Assembly: GCF_000421265.1 (NCBI RefSeq)
Contig: NZ_ATWN01000004.1
Span: forward strand, 1-64,000
Source: Thalassospira lucentensis MCCC 1A00383 = DSM 14000
GTDB taxonomy: Bacteria > Pseudomonadota > Alphaproteobacteria > Rhodospirillales > Thalassospiraceae
Length of the DNA stretch: 64,000 nt
Reading direction: 5' to 3'
A model generated the notes under the pieces. That model was not told the DNA's origin. It ran no database searches and saw only the letters and a list, made by a program, of their open reading frames with translations. A program made the translations under genes and the position numbers. Shown here one piece after another: positions 9,164 to 17,541 of the stretch (positions within the stretch are counted from its first letter, which is position 1; every line of letters starts with the position of its first letter).

Positions 9164-9397
9164 TTAGTCGGGGGCCGATGTTTGCAGCGCCAGCGCATGC
9201 AGATCGCCGCCCATTTTGCCCTTAAGAGCGGAATAGACCATCTGATGCTGGATCACGCGGGTTTTGCCGCGGAAGGATTCAGATACAACAATTGCCGCAT
9301 AATGATCGCCATCGCCGCGCAAATCCTCGATGCGGACCTGTGCATCTGGCAGCGCTTCCTTGATCATGCTTTCAATTTCATAGGCTTCCATGGCCAT
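9164..9397 (-). CDS. BolA-family protein (IbaG/YrbA-like)
   Basis: 77 residues, the short BolA form. Visible features are IESMIKEALPDAQVRIEDLRGDGDHYAAIVVSE followed by SFRGKTRVIQHQMVYSALKG, where the conserved His is a likely cluster ligand. BolA proteins form [2Fe-2S] heterodimers with monothiol glutaredoxins, which fits grxD on the same strand. AAGGA lies nine bases before the ATG. Two dyads upstream (9419-9445 and 9559-9574) may be operators or leader hairpins. Confidence 0.9.
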   Translation of the reverse strand: MAMEAYEIESMIKEALPDAQVRIEDLRGDGDHYAAIVVSESFRGKTRVIQHQMVYSALKGKMGGDLHALALQTSAPD

Positions 9398-9711
9398 GGC
9401 GTTTATTCCTTATGATAGATCGAATGGCAAATAAGCCAATTCGATGGGACTTGTTTTGTTTGGTATATGTTGTTGCCCCCGGCGCTGTCAATTTCTGCGC
9501 AGCATCGATTAAGCATCATTGGTTGAAGATGCGCTAATGCTTGTGTTGCCCGCGATAATTGGCTAAACAGCCAAACAGGGTTGCGCGCACCCGCCGTCCG
9601 CAAGGTTTATGCCTTTGGTAAAGTGACGCAGATGAAATGTATCGGACCCGTTTCCAGATCAGGCAACGGCCCGGCAACGCGGACGCCCGGCCTCCTGTAT
9701 GGAGACGATGA
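9398..9711. other. Divergent intergenic region with two dyads
   Basis: No gene is seen. It contains an interrupted dyad ATCGAATGGC...GCCAATTCGAT at 9419-9445 and a perfect one, TTGGCT-AAAC-AGCCAA, at 9559-9574. Both share the TGGC/GCCA core. The divergent genes are the BolA gene (left) and the unknown gene at 9712. Confidence 0.5.
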
Positions 9712-10206
9712 ATGACTTCAAATACCTTAAATATCAATCGTGCCGATATCGACACGGATGCCACCGAACAGTTCAAGACACAGGCAAAACGCCTGCGCAA
9801 AGCCTTGGCCGCACGCGATGTTTCGATCTCGCATGCCAGCTCGCTTGAATTGTTGGCGCAAAGTCATGGGTATCGTGACTGGAACACCGCGATTGCCATG
9901 GCACGGCGTAACATCCCGACCAATGTCGCTGATCTTGGCATTGGGAAACGTTTTGCCGGATCATACCTTGGCCACGCGGTGACCGGATTAATCCGCAGTG
10001 TGACCGCAACACCCGTTGGCGGCGTGTTTCGCGTCGAGGTGCATCTTGATGAGCCGGTTGACGTGGTGGAATCCAAACGCTTTAGCGGTTATCGCCAACG
10101 CATTGCGTCACGGATCAATGAGCATTGTGAGCCGGTCCTGACCAATGGCAGGTCTGGTCCGGGGCTTTCGATTGATTTGTTACTGCGTGATGCTGATAGC
10201 GTGTGA
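9712..10206 (+). CDS. Unknown protein with Glyoxalase_8-like N-domain
   Basis: 164 residues. Residues ~20-65 (FKTQAKRLRKALAARD, ISHASSLELLAQSHGYRDWNTAIAMARR) resemble the small helical domain that public annotation calls 'glyoxalase superfamily' or Glyoxalase_8. The rest has no motif I recognise, and no metal-binding or catalytic residues of true glyoxalases are apparent. GGAGAC lies just before the ATG. It is a single gene, convergent with moaA. The function is unknown. Confidence 0.7.
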   Translation: MTSNTLNINRADIDTDATEQFKTQAKRLRKALAARDVSISHASSLELLAQSHGYRDWNTAIAMARRNIPTNVADLGIGKRFAGSYLGHAVTGLIRSVTATPVGGVFRVEVHLDEPVDVVESKRFSGYRQRIASRINEHCEPVLTNGRSGPGLSIDLLLRDADSV

Positions 10207-10269
10207 ATAGGTTGTCGCTGAGATAAATCACCAAGCCCTCCGGCAGCTTCCAAAAGTTGCCGGAGCTGC

Positions 10270-11268
10270 TTAGCCACCGGTCATGCTCATATGCCGACCA
10301 ACGGCTGGTTTTTGGCCTTTGCGATCGATGACGAAATCATGGCCCTTGGGTTTAAGCTCCATCGCGGCATCCAGCATTTGATTGAGGGCGCGCGGATCGC
10401 CGGTGCGAAGGGCCGCGCGCAGATCAACGTGGTCTTCCTGACCCAGGCACATGTAAAGCGTGCCGGTGCAGGTCACACGGACACGGTTGCAGCCTTCGCA
10501 GAAGTTATGGGTCAGCGGCGTGATAAAGCCAAGACGTCCGCCGGTTTCGGCCACGGTGGTATAGCGGGCCGGGCCGGGGGTGGCATATTCGGACGGGATC
10601 AGAGTGTATTCCTGTTCCAACCGTTCACGCACCACGGTTAGTGGCAAATATTGTTCTGTACGGTCGCCGTCAATGTCGCCAAGCGGCATGGTTTCGATCA
10701 GGCACAGATCAAATCCTTCCTTGCCGCACCACGCGACAAGGCGTGACATTTCGTCTTCGTTGAAATTGCGAAGGGCGACGGTATTGATCTTGATGTGAAT
10801 GCCGGCCTGTTTGGCGGCTTCAAGCCCGGCCAGCACCTGTTCAAGGCGGCCACGGCGGGTGATTTCGGTGAATTTCTGTGAATCAAGGCTATCAAGCGAG
10901 ATGTTAAGCCGTTTGACGCCAAGCCGGGCCAGATCATCAGCATAGGTCGCAAGCTGACTGCCGTTGGTGGTCATGGTCAATTCATCGAGTGCGCCGGTTT
11001 TAAGATGGCGCGACAAATCAGCAATCAAATCCATGATGCCACGCCGCACCAGTGGTTCACCACCGGTCAGGCGCAATTTGCGCACACCGCGATTGATAAA
11101 GGCCGTGCAGAGCTGATCGAGTTCTTCGAGCGAGAGAACCTCGGACTTTGGCAGGAACGTCATGTTTTCCGCCATGCAATAGGTGCAGCGGAAATCGCAG
11201 CGATCGGTTACCGAAACGCGCAGGTAGGAAACATGGCGGCCATACTTATCGATCAGCGGTGTTGTCAT
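10270..11268 (-). CDS. moaA: GTP 3',8-cyclase MoaA (molybdenum cofactor)
   Basis: 332 residues from the chosen start. The radical-SAM cluster motif is CDFRCTYC (Cys24, Cys28, Cys31). A second C-terminal cluster is set by [10 protein letters not shown] and a later Cys (TLYMCLG), and the chain ends in the functional GG. MoaA with MoaC converts GTP to cyclic pyranopterin monophosphate, the first step of molybdenum-cofactor synthesis. A 21-codon upstream extension to 11331 exists, but family members begin close to [15 protein letters not shown]. Ribosome sites are weak for both starts. No other moa gene is in the window. Confidence 0.93.
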   Translation of the reverse strand: MTTPLIDKYGRHVSYLRVSVTDRCDFRCTYCMAENMTFLPKSEVLSLEELDQLCTAFINRGVRKLRLTGGEPLVRRGIMDLIADLSRHLKTGALDELTMTTNGSQLATYADDLARLGVKRLNISLDSLDSQKFTEITRRGRLEQVLAGLEAAKQAGIHIKINTVALRNFNEDEMSRLVAWCGKEGFDLCLIETMPLGDIDGDRTEQYLPLTVVRERLEQEYTLIPSEYATPGPARYTTVAETGGRLGFITPLTHNFCEGCNRVRVTCTGTLYMCLGQEDHVDLRAALRTGDPRALNQMLDAAMELKPKGHDFVIDRKGQKPAVGRHMSMTGG

Positions 11269-11423
11269 GGCTTGGGGCTCAGCACTGTTCGTTGGTTCAA
11301 AATACGATATTTGGGACGTTGACTGTTGCATAGCAGACCGGGTTTTGACCAGTCTGTTTCAATCGCGTCCGATCACCTTTCCGTCAGGTGGGATATCATC
11401 ATATACCACACGACACGGGGACG

Positions 11424-11458
11424 AAAAAACCGCGCCCAACATATCGGACGCGGCTTTT
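11424..11458 (-). terminator. Terminator downstream of the 272-residue unknown gene
   Basis: A stem of about nine pairs (AAAACCGCG against CGCGGCTTTT, with one G-T pair), followed on the minus strand by six T. It sits between the unknown gene and moaA. Confidence 0.65.
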
Positions 11459-11521
11459 GTAAGCTATTTGCGGGTAACCGTGGGGTAACGGCATTTCTGC
11501 CTTGGCGCGCGTCAAATGGCG

Positions 11522-12340
11522 TTAGCCTTCCTTTTTGAGCACGGCATAGTCGTTCTCAATCGCCTTGACCACGGTACGCAGGGTCGCGACATTTTCGCTG
11601 CCAAGCTTTGCCACCAGTTCAGCCGAATGTTCCGGCACAGAAAGGGTTTCGCGGACATCGCGGAACAGGGCATGGAGCATCAGAATGCAATGGGTTTCTG
11701 TGAAAGTCCAATTGCCGCTACCTGACGGCAGGTTGTCGTTGACCAACTGCATCAGCCATTTTTTGCGATGTTCGTAATTCTTGAAATGCAGGGCCATGCG
11801 GGCAAAGACCAGATTGATGCGCAACGCAACAGCAGGTTCCTTGGCCAGATGGTCCCAATATTCGGTCGGATCACGCAGTTCATCGTCTTCATCGGCGTGG
11901 GCTTCGATGATGGCGTGGATTTCGCCGTCAATTTCCTGAAGCATATCCATGCCGACCATCATGCGGATGACCTTGAAGAAGGGCTGCAGGATGCTGCGCG
12001 ACAATGCACCATGTTCAAGGTCACCGGCCTCGCCACCTTCGAGAAGGTATTCAAAGCGGCTGACCAAAAGGCGGCCGAATGGATCGTGGCGCACCGCAGC
12101 CTTTTCGCGGGCCTTGATCGATTCCATGTCGCTTTCGAGCACGGACCATGCCCCGTCAAACAGGTTTTCCTGATCGCGCAGGCTGTCGACGGCTTTTAGA
12201 ATTTGTTCTTCGGTAAGCACACCGCCGTGGTCGCGGGCATGATGCACCAGGCCCTGGGCAAAATGTTCCAGCACAGAAAAGGCGGCGACGTGGTGGCGCT
12301 GCTTAAAGCTGTCACGTGGTGGTTTGTTGACTGCAATCAT
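11522..12340 (-). CDS. Conserved-looking hypothetical protein, 272 aa
   Basis: I do not recognise the family. The protein is soluble and mostly helical by composition, with no signal peptide, no membrane segment and no nucleotide-binding motif. There are several acidic stretches (IIEAHADEDDELRDPTEYWD) and a helical C-terminus (LVAKLGSENVATLRTVVKAIENDYAVLKKEG). GGACAG lies just before the ATG. It is followed by a clear terminator, so it forms its own unit between DUF3553 and moaA on the minus strand. Confidence 0.75.
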   Translation of the reverse strand: MIAVNKPPRDSFKQRHHVAAFSVLEHFAQGLVHHARDHGGVLTEEQILKAVDSLRDQENLFDGAWSVLESDMESIKAREKAAVRHDPFGRLLVSRFEYLLEGGEAGDLEHGALSRSILQPFFKVIRMMVGMDMLQEIDGEIHAIIEAHADEDDELRDPTEYWDHLAKEPAVALRINLVFARMALHFKNYEHRKKWLMQLVNDNLPSGSGNWTFTETHCILMLHALFRDVRETLSVPEHSAELVAKLGSENVATLRTVVKAIENDYAVLKKEG

Positions 12341-12523
12341 AAAGCTGTCCAGACCTCGGTTAAGACGGTTGCGCAGATGAATGGTGCATTTATCTTGTCA
12401 GGATAAGCCCATTTAATACGCGGAATTCATTAATAATTTAGTGTCAGCAATTCACATGCCAAGCGGCAGCGTAATCAGGGCTTTATGATGTGCCCAAATG
12501 TGGCGATCCGGATCGGGGCTACA

Positions 12524-12709
12524 TTATTCGTAATCGATTGCCGCCTCGACGATTTCCAGAACGACATGGCGCGGGCGAATAATCTGACGGCCGGCTTCTT
12601 CGAAATTAACCGCGATGCGATCCCCATCAACGGCCTGAATGCGGCCCAATCCCCAATCGGGTTGATTGGGATGGCGAACGATGGTGCCGGGTGTTAGTAA
12701 AAAATCCAT
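12524..12709 (-). CDS. DUF3553-family small protein
   Basis: 61 residues. The pattern TPGTIVRHPNQPDWGLGRIQAVDGDRIAVNFEEAGRQII is that of DUF3553, a small beta-rich domain also seen fused to UvrD-like helicases and CarD-like modules. As a free-standing protein its role is unknown. No membrane segment or signal is present. It is a single gene, upstream of and divergent from chpT. Confidence 0.8.
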   Translation of the reverse strand: MDFLLTPGTIVRHPNQPDWGLGRIQAVDGDRIAVNFEEAGRQIIRPRHVVLEIVEAAIDYE

Positions 12710-13073
12710 GGGGTACTCTGTCTGTCGTGTCTATGGTTTCTATATAGGCTCATCATGCCGGGGACACAAATCAACGCATAAATCAGGGTATGATGAAAAT
12801 GCAGATTGCCCAGTCTGGGCGGTAAATTTTGCCGGGTGGTGCGGTGTCGGGGATGGGCCGGTTATCAACTGCGATATTGTTGATGGATGCAGGATGCGTT
12901 CAACCTATCAAGCTGTAAATTTCGCATTGGCTAAATAAGCTCTTAACATATCAGGGGCAATCTTGGCGCTTCGTAGCAGGTCGTGTGTCCGTCGTGACCG
13001 GTTATGGAAACGGGCATTGTGTTTGGGGACGCAATGCGGTGAACAGAAAAAAACACCTTGGAGTACCGCCGCA
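12710..13073. other. Intergenic region upstream of chpT
   Basis: No gene, strong promoter or terminator can be read. A single TTAAC (within CTCTTAACATATC) lies about 130 bases before chpT, but a second CtrA half-site at the right spacing is absent. The plus frame of chpT is open back to 12963, but that extension has no family character. Confidence 0.4.
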
Positions 13074-13682
13074 ATGGATGATGACATCGCCCTTGAGATG
13101 ACGCTGATCGAGTTGATCAGTTCGCGCATTTGTCATGACCTTGTCGGGCCGGTTGGTGCGGTAAATGCCGGGGCCGAACTGATGGGCGAAGAAGGTGTTT
13201 CCGATGACGAAGCACTGGCATTGATGCGTAAAAGTGGCCTTGAAGCAGCACGGCGCCTGCAATTGTTTCGTCTGGCATTTGGTCGGGCGGGCAACAGTGT
13301 TGATACCGCCTCTATGCGCGATGCTGCCCGCCATGCTTATGAGGCGGAAGGCAAGGTGACGCTGGATTGGCACGACCTTGCATTTGATCCATCGCATGGA
13401 CGTGTTGTTTTGAATATGGTCATGCTGGCCCGTGAGGCATTGCCGTTCGGTGGAACAATCTCTGTTACGCACGACTCCGGTGGTCGCACAACGGTCCGTG
13501 CAGAAGGCAAGCGCGCGGCATTACGTGCCGAAGTGATGAATGTGCTTGAAAACGAAGTATCTGCAGATGAGCTTGATCCGCGCACTGTGCATGGGTTTTT
13601 CGTCAGAAACCTGGCGAAACGTTCCGGCGGGGCGCTTTCGGTCTTGCAACAGGAAGCAAATATTGCATTGATCTATGTATAA
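13074..13682 (+). CDS. chpT: Histidine phosphotransferase ChpT
   Basis: 202 residues. The phospho-accepting helix reads LIELISSRICHDLVGPVGAVNAG, with His21 the likely site. The remainder is a degenerate HATPase-like fold without an ATP-binding G box (VLNMVMLAREALPFGGTISV). In Caulobacter, ChpT passes phosphate from CckA to CtrA and CpdR. ctrA lies 8 kb away here and cckA is not in the window. The ATG at 13074 has GGAG ten bases upstream. The chemotaxis operon starts ~140 bp downstream on the same strand. Confidence 0.88.
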   Translation: MDDDIALEMTLIELISSRICHDLVGPVGAVNAGAELMGEEGVSDDEALALMRKSGLEAARRLQLFRLAFGRAGNSVDTASMRDAARHAYEAEGKVTLDWHDLAFDPSHGRVVLNMVMLAREALPFGGTISVTHDSGGRTTVRAEGKRAALRAEVMNVLENEVSADELDPRTVHGFFVRNLAKRSGGALSVLQQEANIALIYV

Positions 13683-13824
13683 AAAATTGACCTGCGGGTC
13701 TGGTAATCCGTTGTGGTAGCTTCTACGTAAGTAACCGACGTAATGTGTGTTTCTTGCTGTTTGGGCATTAATGGGAGTTCCGGTTCCGGCAAACGGTTGA
13801 TTGTTGGAGTTTTGGAGGGGGTAT

Positions 13825-16494
13825 ATGGACGATCTTTTAAGTGAATTTCTGACCGAGACTTCGGAAAGCCTTTCGACGCTTGACGTCGAGCTGGTGAAGC
13901 TTGAACAGAACCCGAATGATCCTGATATTTTGTCCAACATTTTCCGTTTGGTGCATACCATCAAAGGGACGTGCGGATTTCTTGGCCTGCCGCGACTGGA
14001 AGCTGTTGCGCATGCGGGCGAGAACGTGCTGGGGAAAATCCGTGATGGTGAACTGATTGTCACACCGCCTGCGGTGACGCTGGTGCTGGAATCCATCGAT
14101 ACCATTAAATATTTGCTCGGTGAGCTTGAACAGAACGAAGCAGAGCCGGACGGCAATGACGCCGATCTGATTGCGCGCCTGAACCATTTTGCTGATACCG
14201 GCACGATCATGGGCGGGGACGCTGCACCGGCGGCGGCTGTTGAAGAAGCGCCTGCCGATGACGCGCCTGAGATGACTGACGACGAACGTTTGCAGGCCAT
14301 CTTTGACGCGACAGAAGTCGACCCGGAAGTTGCCGAACCAGAAGCACCTGCGGCGGCTCCGCCGGCTGCGGCCAAGTCACAGGAAGTCGCCCCGGCCAAA
14401 CCGGCCAAGGCAGCCGGTCCGAAAGCCGAAGCACCGCGTGCCGAAGTCAAGGAAAGTTCGGTTGCGGCCCAAACGATCCGCGTGAACGTTGAATTGCTTG
14501 AAAACCTGATGACGCTGGTTTCCGAGCTTGTCCTGACCCGTAACCAGCTTTTGCAGATGGTACGTGGCAAGGACGACAGCGAATTTACCGTGCCGTTGCA
14601 GCGCCTGTCACACATCACGACCGACCTTCAGGAAGGCGTGATGAAGACCCGTATGCAGCCAATCGGCAATGCATGGGCCAAGTTGCCGCGTATTGTTCGC
14701 GATCTTGCCCTTGAGATGAACAAGAAAATCGATCTGCAGATGATCGGTGCCGATACGGAACTTGACCGTCAGGTGCTTGAGCTTATCAAAGATCCATTGA
14801 CCCACATGGTACGGAACTCTGCCGACCATGGCTTGGAAGACATTCCGGGCCGTCGTGAAGTTGGCAAGCCTGAAACCGGTACGGTCACGCTGAACGCCTA
14901 TCACGAGGGTGGTCATATCATCATCGAGATTTCCGATGATGGTCGTGGTTTGAACCTTGAACGGATCAAGGCCAAAGCCATCACCAACGGTCTGGCGACC
15001 GAAAGTGAGCTGGAAAGCATGGGCGACCAGCAGATTCAGCAGTTCATTTTCAAAGCCGGTTTCTCGACCGCGGAAAAAGTCACATCGGTTTCGGGACGTG
15101 GTGTGGGTATGGACGTTGTTCGTACCAACATCGAAAAAATCGGTGGTACGGTCGAACTGAAATCGGTCGAAGGCCGTGGTTCGACCTTTATCATCAAAAT
15201 CCCGCTGACCCTGGCGATTGTTTCGGCCCTGATCGTTGAAAGTGGCGGCGAACGTTTTGCCATCCCGCAGATCAGCGTTCTGGAGCTTGTTCGTGCATCG
15301 AACAATTCCGAACATTCCATCGAACGCATTCACGACACCCCGGTGTTGCGTCTGCGCAATCGTCTTCTTCCGCTGGTCACGCTCAAGAAAATTCTTGGGC
15401 TTGATACCACCGAGGAGGCCGATGACGGTGTTGATGAAGAAGCCTTCATCGTTGTTGCTCAGGTCGGGACATATTCATTTGGTATTATTGTCGACCGTGT
15501 GTTTGACACCGAGGAAATCGTGGTCAAACCGGTTGCACCGATCCTGCGTGATCTGTCGCTGTTCTCGGGCAATACCATCCTTGGCGATGGTAGCGTGATC
15601 ATGATCCTTGACCCGAACGGCATTGCCAACCGCACCGGCGAAATCACCGTTGGGGATTCGCAAGGTGTCGAAGGCAAGGCAAAAGCTGACGCGTCCGATG
15701 GTGAAACCACCTCGATGCTGGTGTTCCGGGCCGGGGGCAATGAAGTTCGCGCAGTGCCGCTTGCGCTGGTGGCGCGTCTTGAGGAAATCGATGTCGAGAA
15801 CATCGAACATTCCAATGGCCGCCCGCTGGTTCAGTATCGTGGCAAGCTGATGCCGCTGGTCTTTATTGACGGTGGCTATCAGATGAAGACCGAAGGTCGC
15901 CAGCCGACCCTTGTCTTCCAGGATCGTGAACGGACCATGGGTCTTGTGGTCGACGAGATTGTTGATATCGTCGATGACGTGCTGAATGTTGAGCTGACAG
16001 CGGATCAGGATGGTCTGGTTGGCTCGGCCGTGATTGACGGCAAGGCAACCGATTTGATTGATGCGGGTTATTATCTTGAACTGGCCTTTAGTGACTGGTT
16101 CGGGACCGAAGAAAATGGCGGTGAGAAGAAGCGTGTTCTTCTGATCGACGATAGCCCGTTCTTCCGTAACCTTCTGACGCCGATGCTTTCGGTTGCCGGG
16201 TTCCGTGTGACGGCACTTGAAAATGCCGAGCAGGCCATGGAACTTAAAAACCGTGGCGAAGTCTTTGATGCGATCATCAGTGATATCGAAATGCCTGGTA
16301 TGAACGGCTTTGAGTTTGCTGAAGCATTGCAGAATGACGAGCTTTGGGGCGAGACTCCGATCATTGCCCTGTCGTCGCATACGAAAGACGAAGATTTCGA
16401 GCGCGGTCGCCAGGTTGGCTTCAGCGATTATGTGGCCAAATTTGACCGTGATGCGCTTGTCTCGACCTTGATCCAGACATTGAGCACCATTTAA
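13825..16494 (+). CDS. cheA: Hybrid chemotaxis kinase CheA with receiver domain
   Basis: 889 residues. Domain order: HPt (FRLVHTIKGTCGFLG, His44), an Ala/Pro/Glu-rich linker (~residues 130-215), dimerisation helices (ELVLTRNQLLQMV), and HATPase (N box HMVRNSADHGLE, G1 DDGRGLN, G2 GRGVGMDVV). Two CheW-like modules follow (to ~630 and ~765), then a C-terminal receiver (RVLLIDDSPFFRNLL, phosphoacceptor in SDIEMPG). CheA phosphorylates CheY and CheB from chemoreceptor arrays; the receiver may act as a phosphate sink. The P2 CheY-binding domain is not obvious. GGAGGGGG precedes the ATG. First gene of cheAWYBR. Confidence 0.95.
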   Translation: MDDLLSEFLTETSESLSTLDVELVKLEQNPNDPDILSNIFRLVHTIKGTCGFLGLPRLEAVAHAGENVLGKIRDGELIVTPPAVTLVLESIDTIKYLLGELEQNEAEPDGNDADLIARLNHFADTGTIMGGDAAPAAAVEEAPADDAPEMTDDERLQAIFDATEVDPEVAEPEAPAAAPPAAAKSQEVAPAKPAKAAGPKAEAPRAEVKESSVAAQTIRVNVELLENLMTLVSELVLTRNQLLQMVRGKDDSEFTVPLQRLSHITTDLQEGVMKTRMQPIGNAWAKLPRIVRDLALEMNKKIDLQMIGADTELDRQVLELIKDPLTHMVRNSADHGLEDIPGRREVGKPETGTVTLNAYHEGGHIIIEISDDGRGLNLERIKAKAITNGLATESELESMGDQQIQQFIFKAGFSTAEKVTSVSGRGVGMDVVRTNIEKIGGTVELKSVEGRGSTFIIKIPLTLAIVSALIVESGGERFAIPQISVLELVRASNNSEHSIERIHDTPVLRLRNRLLPLVTLKKILGLDTTEEADDGVDEEAFIVVAQVGTYSFGIIVDRVFDTEEIVVKPVAPILRDLSLFSGNTILGDGSVIMILDPNGIANRTGEITVGDSQGVEGKAKADASDGETTSMLVFRAGGNEVRAVPLALVARLEEIDVENIEHSNGRPLVQYRGKLMPLVFIDGGYQMKTEGRQPTLVFQDRERTMGLVVDEIVDIVDDVLNVELTADQDGLVGSAVIDGKATDLIDAGYYLELAFSDWFGTEENGGEKKRVLLIDDSPFFRNLLTPMLSVAGFRVTALENAEQAMELKNRGEVFDAIISDIEMPGMNGFEFAEALQNDELWGETPIIALSSHTKDEDFERGRQVGFSDYVAKFDRDALVSTLIQTLSTI

Positions 16495-16510
16495 TCGGGA
16501 GATTTTCCAA

Positions 16511-17017
16511 ATGAGTGACAATAAGGCACTTGTCCCGAGCCATGAACGTGGGGCAGCTCTTGATCTTCGCGGTGACACCAAGGATTTTGTCACCGCGTAT
16601 ATCGGCAAACAGCTTTTCGGTATTCCGGTTCTGACGGTTCAGGATGTTTTGGGGCCGCAGCGTATTACGCGCATTCCACTTGCACCGCCCGAAGTTGCGG
16701 GTTCGCTGAACCTGCGCGGGCGTATCGTTACCGCAATTGACGTGCGCAAACGTTTGGGTCTTCGTGACAAAGAAGACGAAGATCCGGGCATGAGCATCGT
16801 TGTTGATCAAGGCGGCGAACTTTACAGTTTGATGGTTGATCAGGTGGGAGAAGTTCTAAGCGTGCCTAGAAAGGCGTTTGAACAGAACCCGGCAACCCTT
16901 GATGCACGCTGGCGGGAATTTTCCGATGGAATTTTCCGGTTGGATAAAAAGCTTTTGGTTATTCTTGATGTGACGCGACTGCTTGATTTTAATGCTGCAG
17001 TAAAGCAGGCTGTCTGA
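16511..17017 (+). CDS. cheW: Chemotaxis coupling protein CheW
   Basis: 168 residues, a single CheW domain (DFVTAYIGKQLFGIPVLTVQDVLGPQRITRIPLAPPEVAGSLNLRGRIVTAIDVRKRLGL). It links chemoreceptors to CheA at the cytoplasmic face of the inner membrane. GGGAG lies just before the ATG, and only 16 bases separate it from cheA, so translation is likely coupled. The ~18 N-terminal residues before the domain (MSDNKALVPSHERG) are not part of the fold. Confidence 0.95.
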   Translation: MSDNKALVPSHERGAALDLRGDTKDFVTAYIGKQLFGIPVLTVQDVLGPQRITRIPLAPPEVAGSLNLRGRIVTAIDVRKRLGLRDKEDEDPGMSIVVDQGGELYSLMVDQVGEVLSVPRKAFEQNPATLDARWREFSDGIFRLDKKLLVILDVTRLLDFNAAVKQAV

Positions 17018-17102
17018 TCTTGGATACTGTGCCGGACGCCTTAATGCGTCCGGTGCGATGCCGTTCTTGGCTTAACGACCTAGAAACACGAGAAGGAAGT
17101 CG

Positions 17103-17468
17103 ATGAAGAGTTGTCTCGTCGTCGATGATTCAAAAGTCATCCGAATGGTCGCGCGCCGCATCCTCGAAGAAATGAGCTTCGAGGTTGTTGAAGCAGTCGA
17201 TGGTCAGGAGGCACTTGAAAAGTGCTTTGAAGATATGCCCGACGCGGTGCTGCTTGATTGGAACATGCCGATCAAAAGCGGGATTGATTTCCTGCGGGAA
17301 CTTCGGGCATCCCCGGGTGGGGATGAGCCGGTGGTTGTCTTCTGCACGACGGAAAACGACCTGGAGCATATTCAGGAAGCCATTACAGCCGGTGCGAATG
17401 AGTACATCATGAAACCGTTCGACAGCGAGATCATTCAGGCAAAATTTGAACAGGTTGGTCTGATTTAG
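17103..17468 (+). CDS. cheY: Chemotaxis response regulator CheY
   Basis: 121 residues, a stand-alone receiver. The acidic pair is Asp8-Asp9, the phosphoacceptor Asp52 (LLDWNMP), the switch Thr82-83 (CTTE) and the invariant Lys104 (IMKPFDSE). Phospho-CheY binds the flagellar switch (FliM/FliN) to alter rotation. There is no output domain. AGAAGGAAG precedes the ATG at good spacing. It sits between cheW and cheB in the che operon. Confidence 0.93.
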   Translation: MKSCLVVDDSKVIRMVARRILEEMSFEVVEAVDGQEALEKCFEDMPDAVLLDWNMPIKSGIDFLRELRASPGGDEPVVVFCTTENDLEHIQEAITAGANEYIMKPFDSEIIQAKFEQVGLI

Positions 17469-17541
17469 ATCGCCTGTTTTGATGTTGCCGTCTTGGCAAC
17501 CTGTCCTTGATCTCCTGAGAGTCTAGCGGGGATGCTGCTAC

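Noticed and set aside
10238..10265. Terminator between the gene at 9712 and moaA
   Set aside because: CTCCGGCA/TGCCGGAG pair well, but there is no T-run on either strand and the hairpin abuts the moaA stop codon.
11332..11423. Molybdenum-cofactor riboswitch upstream of moaA
   Set aside because: I could not fold the known Moco RNA core in the minus-strand leader; only a short CACCT/AGGTG stem is visible.
13521..14618. Long open frame antisense to cheA/chpT (365 residues)
   Set aside because: It lies opposite two clear genes, has a Ser/Ala-biased composition produced by their codon use, no ribosome site and no recognisable domain.
15475..16608. Long open frame antisense to cheA (377 residues)
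   Set aside because: Shadow of the cheA reading frame; no family features and it spans the cheA-cheW junction.
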